From: Oligoflexia bacterium
GTDB taxonomy: Bacteria > Bdellovibrionota > UBA1018
Direction: 5' to 3'
NCBI GenBank assembly: GCA_903928955.1
Contig: CAIYTD010000114.1
Span: forward strand, 1 to 5,369
DNA: 5,369 nucleotides
Shown here: positions 1-5,369 of the stretch, piece by piece
How positions within the stretch are numbered: the stretch's first letter is position 1
Layout of the letters: the number at the start of each line of letters is the position of its first letter
Program-made: the position numbers and the translations under genes
The notes under the pieces: model-generated
Told to the model about the DNA's origin: nothing
The model's input: only the letters and a program-made list of their open reading frames with translations
The model's database searches: none

Positions 1-2480
1 AAGAATTAGAAACAAATCTCCCTCGTTTGCTTTCTCTGAATCCCAGTCGAAGAGAAGGAATTGCAAACCATCTCGACCGCCTTTCAGGAGCTGCGCCCCA
101 GCACTCCGCTTCGAGTGTCGCCACAGCCGCCTCTCTCCGGCTCAGGCGCTGGATCGAAGGACCCCGAAATCCGACTCAAAATGCTGCTCTCAAATCTTAT
201 TTTGAAGAAATAGCGATCATTGCTCTAGGTCAGGCTATTTTATTAAAAAATTGGTCCGACCGTGGAATTCGGCGATGGACTGAAACAGATTTAGGCCGCC
301 TCAATTGGGCACTCAGCACGTCCCTTAAGCCACACGTCCCACTCGATCGAGAAAACTGGCAAGTCACCCGGCCTAATTTATACTCCTGGTACAATCCAGG
401 CCCTCTTCTCCAACACGAGATCTGGAATTCCTTGGACTCGTGGAAGACAACAGAAGAAGGTCCAAGCTTTCTGAAATTGCTCCTCGGTCCTAGCCGACGG
501 GCTCAAGCAGAAGTGAACGAACCAGCTGGCTATGATCCCAAATTTTTTAAATCTCTTTGGGATAATATGCATTTATTCGGATTTAATCCCCAACCTGAAT
601 CCCATCCTCTCAAACGCAATAAAATGGTATTTTCGCCTACGTTGCGAGATGGCTCCATCGTCCGCATGGCCCCGCCTCATTTGAGCTGGATTGGCTTAGA
701 ATCTTCCCCCTTTCAGCTCATGCTTGCTGAACTCATGCAGCTTTGGTGGGGACCCTCTGCACCTCCTTTCTGGTCTATTGGAACAGGTCTGGAGGTCCAT
801 ACACGGGATCAACTCACTTTTTCTCTCGGATCTACAAAACCCTCCGTTTTGTGTCGGATTGCCGAAATGGAAGCTTGTGATGCCACTTTCCTTCTAGAAG
901 AGCAAACAGTCCGTGCTCAAGGGAGAAACACATCTACGACTCGGTTTCGAGAACAACTGGAGAAATTACCTTACTTTAAAAAATTGAGGTCAGCGGGCAC
1001 CAGTTTAGGCGTACTCCAAGCATGTGTTGCACTCAATAAACTGAGGCCAGGAGGTATTCTCATTTGGGCCCGAGAAGAAGCTCTCTCCAGTAAAGAAGGT
1101 TCTGAGGTCCTCAACTTCCTTCTCGAAAGAGGTAAACTCTCTCACGAATGGGACTTTTCAGAACTCGAACACTCCCTCCCTTCTGCACTCCCTTTATTCC
1201 CCAAACACCTTTATCTTTTTCAAAAAGAACCTCAATTAGAAGCTCGGCACTCCCATCGCCCCATTCGGCATACGATACAAGGCCAAATGAGAAGTCATAT
1301 TGAACTGGGTTTAGTCCTAGATGATGCATTTCAATCGGTTCAAAATTCCATTTCTCCTCGGGGCCATTGGACGATCCTTTCTCACATCAGTCCGACCCCT
1401 CAACAAGATTGGCTCGAAAAATGGCCCGATCCCACAGCCCATAGTGTCGTCCGGAGCCTCGATCAACTCCGAGCAGTTTCCCTTCCACTCGCCCATTTTA
1501 CAACCGTCAGGCCCACCCCAGAGGGTGATTCTTCAACAAATAATAGCTGGTCTGTGCATTTATCTTTAAGAGGATTATGGATTAGCGCAGACTACTCAGA
1601 GGGACGAAAACTAGTGGCCCAAAACCTTCCGAGACCCGACAAGGAAGGACAAGGAACAGGTTTTCTCGTTCTAGTGCCGGATGAAAGCTGGGTTGCTCCT
1701 CTTTCCATCTATTTAACCTCCGAATGGGTTCAAAACTGGCTCGATTACCACGCTGAACGCCGGGGGGACCGCTGGATTTTAAATGAACAGGTGGTCAAAT
1801 GGATTCCAGTCCCTAAAACAATCCTTCGAGTACTAGGGGTTCCTCTCACGAAAGGAAGTCCAGAGGAAACCGCTGTTGCCGTTCCGCTTTCGGGCGAATG
1901 GGAGAAATTGGCTTCAGAAATTGCCTATCAACCTCTTTTAGTCAAAGAATCCCTTCTCAAACTCCCTCAAAATGAGCTCAGTCTCTCGATCCATGCTGAG
2001 CTATTTGTCAGAACTGCCCGCGCTCTCGAAGATCTCCGCCAGAAACAAAATCGCCTCTTCTCCCTGGTTTCCTCGGATGGGAAGATCCGATGGGGAGAGC
2101 TCATGGATATCCTTCCAAAAAGTGAATCCGTCTCTGTTCCGCTCCATCCCAATATCCGGATGTCAGGAAGTCTACCTCCTCATTTACCGATTGGAAAAAT
2201 AGATAAAGTCAAATCTCCGACTCCCGGGATCCTTCTTGCGACCGAAAGCGGCTTTACTTTACACATCAGCACAGAAAGCCAACTTCTCCTGCATATTCTT
2301 TGGGACCAACTCGGAGAATTAACCCACCCCACTTGGAACGAATTGCTGCATTACCTCAAACTCCCTCGAAAAATAGACCTAGCGGAAGCAACAGCACTAG
2401 ATGTCTTACATTCTCATGGAGAACAAGTCACTCGGCTGAAAGAGATCAAAGAACTTCTGGGTAGCTGTCAACTCTTTTGA
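1..2480 (+). CDS. Degenerate N6-adenine DNA methyltransferase-like protein, 5' partial
   Basis: The frame is open to the left edge (first full codon at 3), so the true start lies upstream. The in-frame TTG at 27 is not a convincing start. Visible are 825 residues. Four blocks appear in the order of a type IIG/Eco57I-like methylase. FSPTLRDGS (630-656) sits where the SAM loop DPxxGxGxxL belongs. WIGLESSPFQLMLAELMQLW (687-746) resembles motif II, G-[IV]-E-x-[DS]-P...LA...LW. LRPGGILIW (1041-1067) resembles the strand after the catalytic motif, followed by a helix and a strand ending in LYLFQKE. EWVQNWLDYHAERRGDRW, then an IPVP ending at 1814, resembles the end of a target-recognition region. 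At the NPPY position the sequence reads VLCRIAEMEA (846-875), so the catalytic Asn-Pro-Pro is absent. I infer a methylase fold that is probably inactive, perhaps a DNA-binding or scaffold protein. The N-terminal part (to about 620) and the C-terminal 220 residues match nothing I recognise. There is no signal peptide or membrane segment in the visible part, so it is likely cytoplasmic. The frame is intact, which argues against a decaying pseudogene. I am sure of the CDS, moderately sure of the fold. Confidence 0.85.
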   Translation, partial: ELETNLPRLLSLNPSRREGIANHLDRLSGAAPQHSASSVATAASLRLRRWIEGPRNPTQNAALKSYFEEIAIIALGQAILLKNWSDRGIRRWTETDLGRLNWALSTSLKPHVPLDRENWQVTRPNLYSWYNPGPLLQHEIWNSLDSWKTTEEGPSFLKLLLGPSRRAQAEVNEPAGYDPKFFKSLWDNMHLFGFNPQPESHPLKRNKMVFSPTLRDGSIVRMAPPHLSWIGLESSPFQLMLAELMQLWWGPSAPPFWSIGTGLEVHTRDQLTFSLGSTKPSVLCRIAEMEACDATFLLEEQTVRAQGRNTSTTRFREQLEKLPYFKKLRSAGTSLGVLQACVALNKLRPGGILIWAREEALSSKEGSEVLNFLLERGKLSHEWDFSELEHSLPSALPLFPKHLYLFQKEPQLEARHSHRPIRHTIQGQMRSHIELGLVLDDAFQSVQNSISPRGHWTILSHISPTPQQDWLEKWPDPTAHSVVRSLDQLRAVSLPLAHFTTVRPTPEGDSSTNNSWSVHLSLRGLWISADYSEGRKLVAQNLPRPDKEGQGTGFLVLVPDESWVAPLSIYLTSEWVQNWLDYHAERRGDRWILNEQVVKWIPVPKTILRVLGVPLTKGSPEETAVAVPLSGEWEKLASEIAYQPLLVKESLLKLPQNELSLSIHAELFVRTARALEDLRQKQNRLFSLVSSDGKIRWGELMDILPKSESVSVPLHPNIRMSGSLPPHLPIGKIDKVKSPTPGILLATESGFTLHISTESQLLLHILWDQLGELTHPTWNELLHYLKLPRKIDLAEATALDVLHSHGEQVTRLKEIKELLGSCQLF

Positions 2481-2511
2481 CAATCTAAAGAGCTCAAAAT
2501 AAGCTCATGCA

Positions 2512-3213
2512 ATGAGAGAAAATTCTTGGCATTTACGGACTCCCACAACTGAACATTTTCAGTGGTATCGCAATTTAATCGACCTCAATGAACTGACACT
2601 CGAATGGCAAGAAGAATTGCCCCATCCCCTTCCTTCTAGTTTTATACCTCCTGGACTCAGTCCAGAAGTCAGTGAAAATCGCTGGATGCTCGATTCTCTT
2701 TCTCAAACGCCCCTCGAGAGCTTTTTAGATGACACGTCTCCTCAAGATGTCCTCTACCGATTAGAACGAATGATTTGGGCAATGCAAGCTTCCATCGTTC
2801 AGCAGATTGAAATTCAAATGACACCCAAAAATGGCACTAAAATCGATGATGCCATGAATCAGAGAGCATGGAAATTAGGCAAAATTTGCGCAAAAACACG
2901 ATGGGAAAATTTAGTTGTCAAAAAATCACACGATCTGAGAGATATTTTATTTGCGCTCCATGATAGCCCCTTTGCAGGCTATCCGCATCGGGATGGATTT
3001 CTGATTCGACGCGCTCTTGCTCAAGAAGTTCAAATAGAGCTCAAATCCTGTCCCCACCATATCCCTTATCCAGAAATCAAAACTTCAGCCGATCGACTCT
3101 GCCGCCTGCATAGCTATTGGATCACGGGCTTTGCGCATACTTTGAATCCAAACATCCATATTGAGCATATTATCCAATCACCTCGGTGTGTTCAGCGATG
3201 GTTTTTCAAATGA
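2512..3213 (+). CDS. Hypothetical protein, 233 residues, middle gene of the operon
   Basis: I do not recognise this protein. The ATG at 2512 is the first start after an in-frame TAA at 2500-2502. The nearest purine-rich stretch (AAAGAG, 2486-2491) is about 20 bases upstream, too far for a good ribosome binding site, so translation may depend on ribosomes arriving from the upstream gene 31 bp away. The product is soluble, with no signal peptide or membrane helix. The N-terminal 75 residues are rich in Pro, Trp and Leu. A long helix follows at about 77-102, then a helical segment with AWKLGKICAKTRW (119-131). The C-terminal third holds most Cys and His residues: C180, H182, H183, C197, H200, H209, H216, H219 and C226. 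The pattern LC-x2-H-x8-H near residues 196-209 faintly recalls the C-terminal part of L-2-amino-thiazoline-4-carboxylate hydrolase-like proteins; I treat this as a weak hint only. Its stop codon overlaps the next gene in an ATGA, which suggests that the two proteins are made together. Confidence 0.85.
   Translation: MRENSWHLRTPTTEHFQWYRNLIDLNELTLEWQEELPHPLPSSFIPPGLSPEVSENRWMLDSLSQTPLESFLDDTSPQDVLYRLERMIWAMQASIVQQIEIQMTPKNGTKIDDAMNQRAWKLGKICAKTRWENLVVKKSHDLRDILFALHDSPFAGYPHRDGFLIRRALAQEVQIELKSCPHHIPYPEIKTSADRLCRLHSYWITGFAHTLNPNIHIEHIIQSPRCVQRWFFK
3210..3213 (+). promoter_or_regulatory. ATGA stop/start overlap (translational coupling)
   Basis: The ATG of the ChaN-like gene and the TGA of the 233-residue gene share four bases. 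No strong Shine-Dalgarno sequence lies in the preceding 15 bases (GCGATGGTTTTTCAA). Reinitiation by ribosomes finishing the upstream gene is therefore the likely route of translation. This overlap decides the start over the GTG at 3186 and the ATG at 3198. Confidence 0.6.
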
Positions 3214-4916
3214 AATCCCCAGCCTCGGTGCAGCAAAGAGCGCTCCAGCTTCAAAAAAGAATTTATGAATCTTTGAAAAAAGAAGCCGAAATTCTCTTGG
3301 GAAAAACACCAGCATCCATTCGAGAATATGACAGAGAGAATGCAAGTGATTTTCGACTCAAAACATCGCTTCAAGCGCGGTCGAATTCTTTCACTAAAAA
3401 AGAGTTAATCGAGACTGTCCAAAAAACGGATGTTACATTCATTGCAGACTTCCACACCTTTGATCAAGCCCAACGCACAGCTTTAAGAATCATCCGTGAA
3501 GCGGTTCAAGAACCTCAAAACTGCAAATGGATGATCGGACTGGAACTCGTTCCGAGTCAATTTCAAGATGCACTCGATGCCTATCAAACAGACAAAATAG
3601 AGCTTCAAGAATTTCACCAGGCAATCTCTTACACCGAGGATTGGGGATTCCCCTGGAAAAACTATGAGCCCATCTTTGATTGGGCTAAAGAAAACAAAGT
3701 CCGTCTCATTGGCCTGAACCGACCTAAAATTTTGTTTCCCACTCCTGAAAATAAGGAACTCCATGACCGCGATCAATGGGCGGCAGGAATTATGACGGAC
3801 CTTATTTTGAATGAAAGAAAAAAATGCAATCCAATAAAAATGTTGATCCTCTATGGTGAACTCCACGTAGGTACAAAGCATCTACCTCACCAGCTCCATA
3901 AAATATCTCAAGGCTTAATCTCTTGGACTACGATCCATCAAAACCAAGACCGACTCTACTGGCAGCTTGCGAAACAAAATTTAGAACGCCAAACGGAAGT
4001 GATCCAGCTCAAGAAAAATGTGTTTTGTGTTTTTTCCAGCACCCCTTGGGCAAAACTCCAATCCTTAGTGAATTGGGTAGATGGAGAATCCTCGCAGGCC
4101 TTTTCGAACGCAGGAGAAACAGAACCCAGCATCGACTACCTATCCATGATCCAAACTTATGGAAACTGGATTGCTGAATTTCTGACTCTCCCCCCTCCTC
4201 CCTATGAAGCTCTGAGTATCTTCTCCATTCAAAATACAAAATGGATTGCAACCCAAATGAAAAGCGAACTCTTTACAAAAAAGGAGATCTTTCTCATTGA
4301 TTTTCACATCCAAAATAACCAACGTCTCTTGATCCCTCGAGTGAACGTTGCATACCTAGGATCGCCTTCTCAAAATGGAGCTGCGGAACTCGCAGCCATT
4401 CATCTCCTACGGAGTCAGAATCCATCCGACATTTTATATCAAAAGGGTTCAGAAGATTTTCATCGACGGGTTCTAGAGGCTACCTTTGGATTTTTTGGAA
4501 GTCTCCTTATTCAACCCAAAAGAAAATGCGATCTTCCTCAAGATCACCTTTGGAGAATCAAAAAACTCAGCAACCGCGAGCAACGGGGCTTTCGGTTTGA
4601 ATTAGCTGCAAGAAAAATTGCCATTGGAATTTTAAAAAAAAACCCCTATCCTGGCCTGGACCTAAAAACCATTACTTCGAAGAGCCAGCTCGCCCCTGCT
4701 TCGATGATGGGCGCTCGGTTTCTAGGGCAAATCCTAGCAACAGGAATGCATCAAATGCTGCTCACAGATCAATTGAATCCATCCTGGATTCGAAAGGTCT
4801 TTCTCACCCCGCCTGACTCGTCTCCCAACTTTTTTGAAGACCGCTACCAAATGCTCCTCCAAATCCCCATCTTAAAACTCATCTGGACAAGCCCGAGTAA
4901 GTTCGATCGGTTTTAG
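3210..4916 (+). CDS. ChaN/TIKI-like heme-binding-fold protein with long C-terminal extension
   Basis: I start this gene at the ATG at 3210, which shares ATGA with the upstream stop; this gives 568 residues. GTG at 3186 and ATG at 3198 are possible earlier in-frame starts but would lengthen the overlap. Residues about 60-255 form a ChaN-like domain of the TIKI/TraB/EreA superfamily. The strand TFIADFH (76-82) carries the first GxxH-like site. It is followed by GLEL (110-113), a Q-x-ALDAY segment, DWGFPWKNYEPIFDWA (144-159), IGLNRP (167-172), and the second site YGELHVGTKHLP (215-226). In the first site Ala replaces the usual Gly, but H82, E112, E217 and H219 are kept. Campylobacter ChaN is an iron-regulated heme-binding lipoprotein of about half this length. 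This protein has no signal peptide or lipobox, so it is probably cytosolic, and a heme role cannot be assumed. A hydrolase or metal-binding activity is equally possible. Residues about 325-568 are an extension of unknown function containing AYLGSPSQNGAAELAAIHLL (381-400). It is followed by a gene on the opposite strand. Confidence 0.9.
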   Translation: MKSPASVQQRALQLQKRIYESLKKEAEILLGKTPASIREYDRENASDFRLKTSLQARSNSFTKKELIETVQKTDVTFIADFHTFDQAQRTALRIIREAVQEPQNCKWMIGLELVPSQFQDALDAYQTDKIELQEFHQAISYTEDWGFPWKNYEPIFDWAKENKVRLIGLNRPKILFPTPENKELHDRDQWAAGIMTDLILNERKKCNPIKMLILYGELHVGTKHLPHQLHKISQGLISWTTIHQNQDRLYWQLAKQNLERQTEVIQLKKNVFCVFSSTPWAKLQSLVNWVDGESSQAFSNAGETEPSIDYLSMIQTYGNWIAEFLTLPPPPYEALSIFSIQNTKWIATQMKSELFTKKEIFLIDFHIQNNQRLLIPRVNVAYLGSPSQNGAAELAAIHLLRSQNPSDILYQKGSEDFHRRVLEATFGFFGSLLIQPKRKCDLPQDHLWRIKKLSNREQRGFRFELAARKIAIGILKKNPYPGLDLKTITSKSQLAPASMMGARFLGQILATGMHQMLLTDQLNPSWIRKVFLTPPDSSPNFFEDRYQMLLQIPILKLIWTSPSKFDRF

Positions 4917-4940
4917 ATTCTCCAATCGCGGGTGGGTTCG

Positions 4941-4980
4941 AGTGGTTACATTTTTATTTTAGTGGTTATCTATTTATTTT
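4941..4980. repeat. Imperfect 20-bp tandem direct repeat in the convergent spacer
   Basis: Copy one (4941-4960) is AGTGGTTACATTTTTATTTT and copy two (4961-4980) is AGTGGTTATCTATTTATTTT, identical at 17 of 20 positions and directly adjacent. The second copy covers the stop codon (CTA at 4970-4972 on the plus strand) and the last two complete sense codons of the minus-strand gene. The T-rich halves could help end plus-strand transcription, but no stable hairpin precedes them. A local duplication is the simplest explanation. Confidence 0.65.
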
Positions 4981-5369
4981 TCCTTCCCAACAATTGCTCA
5001 TTGAAGCTTGCTAAATGTGATATTTTATCTTGAAAATTCAATATTTTTTTTTCAAGTTCCGACAATTTAGTACCCTTAGAACAGGATTCAGCCTTCGACG
5101 CGAGTAACTCATTTTGTATCTTTCTATTTTCTTCTCTCAAAATTGATTGTATCTGCACATGACTTTGTATGTTAGATCTTAAAAGACCCATTTGATATCG
5201 CAAATTAGACATTTCTTCACCCTTGAGTCTTGCTTCATCGCTTAATTGGCTTAATTCTCTTTTTAATTCTTCTTTTGCTTCATTTATTTCTAGTTTAATT
5301 TTTTCAGACTCTGCCAAACGATTGTCTTCCAATTCCTTCTTTAAATGCCTTAATTCTTTTTCTAATTCT
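4970..5369 (-). CDS. Coiled-coil protein, C-terminal fragment
   Basis: The frame is open to the right edge, so this is the C-terminal 132 residues of a longer protein. The in-frame TTG at 5330-5332 is not a credible start, because the same helical pattern continues upstream of it (ELEKELRHLKKE). Nearly the whole visible part is a charged, Leu-spaced helix rich in Glu, Lys, Gln, Ser and Asn, with almost no Pro and few aromatics. This is typical of a long coiled coil, and it ends in a basic tail, GRKNK. No enzymatic motif, membrane segment or sorting signal is visible. The protein could be a structural, SMC-like, cell-division or phage-type coiled-coil protein; the fragment does not distinguish these. 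The region is clearly AT-richer than its neighbours: 117 of 360 bases at 4981-5340 are G or C, about 32%. It converges on the ChaN-like gene across 53 bp. A run of nine A on its coding strand lies at plus positions 5044-5052. Confidence 0.75.
   Translation of the reverse strand, partial: ELEKELRHLKKELEDNRLAESEKIKLEINEAKEELKRELSQLSDEARLKGEEMSNLRYQMGLLRSNIQSHVQIQSILREENRKIQNELLASKAESCSKGTKLSELEKKILNFQDKISHLASFNEQLLGRKNK

Noticed and set aside
27..29. TTG as the start of the methylase-like gene
   Set aside because: The frame remains open to the left edge with plausible coding sequence before it, and no ribosome binding site precedes it. The gene is better treated as 5' partial.
1111..1329. 72-codon open frame on the minus strand, and an 82-codon plus-strand frame at 1321-1569
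   Set aside because: Both lie inside the methylase-like gene in other frames, with no family resemblance, so they are shadows.
2481..2511. Promoter between the methylase-like gene and the 233-residue gene
   Set aside because: Only 31 bp are available, and no paired -35/-10 elements are visible.
3186..3188. GTG as the start of the ChaN-like gene
   Set aside because: It would give a 28-bp overlap with the upstream gene. The ATG at 3210 gives a classic 4-bp ATGA overlap, and the eight extra residues show no domain content.
3483..3881. 132-codon open frame on the minus strand
   Set aside because: It lies wholly opposite the most conserved part of the ChaN-like domain; its predicted protein shows no family resemblance.
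4904..4928. Possible terminator hairpin CGATCGG...CCAATCG after the ChaN-like gene
   Set aside because: The stem is seven pairs with one mismatch, overlaps the stop codon in its loop, and is followed by a G-rich stretch rather than a T run. The T-rich stretch begins only about 20 bases later.

Overview
The window looks like a stretch of a Gram-negative bacterial chromosome of moderate GC. Three plus-strand genes are packed as an apparent operon, and they face a low-GC, coiled-coil gene on the minus strand. The long cytosolic ChaN-like protein and the unusual methylase-like protein suggest a Bdellovibrionota or other delta-proteobacterial lineage. That placement is a guess from protein style; the window holds no rRNA, tRNA or marker gene to settle it.

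Layout. Positions 1-2480 hold the 3' part (825 visible residues) of a large protein. Its middle follows the block order of an N6-adenine DNA methyltransferase of the type IIG/Eco57I style, but the catalytic NPPY block and the SAM-binding DPxxGxG block look degenerate. A 31-bp gap follows. Positions 2512-3213 encode a 233-residue protein I cannot assign. Its stop codon overlaps the preferred start of the next gene in an ATGA. Positions 3210-4916 encode a 568-residue protein whose first half is a clear ChaN/TIKI-like domain and whose second half is an unrecognised extension. A 53-bp convergent spacer follows, holding most of an imperfect 20-bp tandem repeat that runs into the opposing gene. Positions 4970-5369, minus strand, are the C-terminal end of a coiled-coil protein that continues past the window edge.

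How they may work together. The short gap and the 4-bp overlap argue for co-transcription and coupled translation of the three plus-strand genes. The combination is a possible pseudo-methyltransferase, an orphan protein with scattered Cys and His residues, and a ChaN/TIKI-fold protein with no export signal. It matches no system I know. The joint function is open, and a DNA-linked or defence-like role is only speculation. The coiled-coil gene differs in strand and base composition and is probably unrelated. I saw no CRISPR array, insertion sequence, RNA gene, riboswitch or convincing promoter. The only spacers are 31 and 53 bp, so there is no gene-free stretch over 300 bp.
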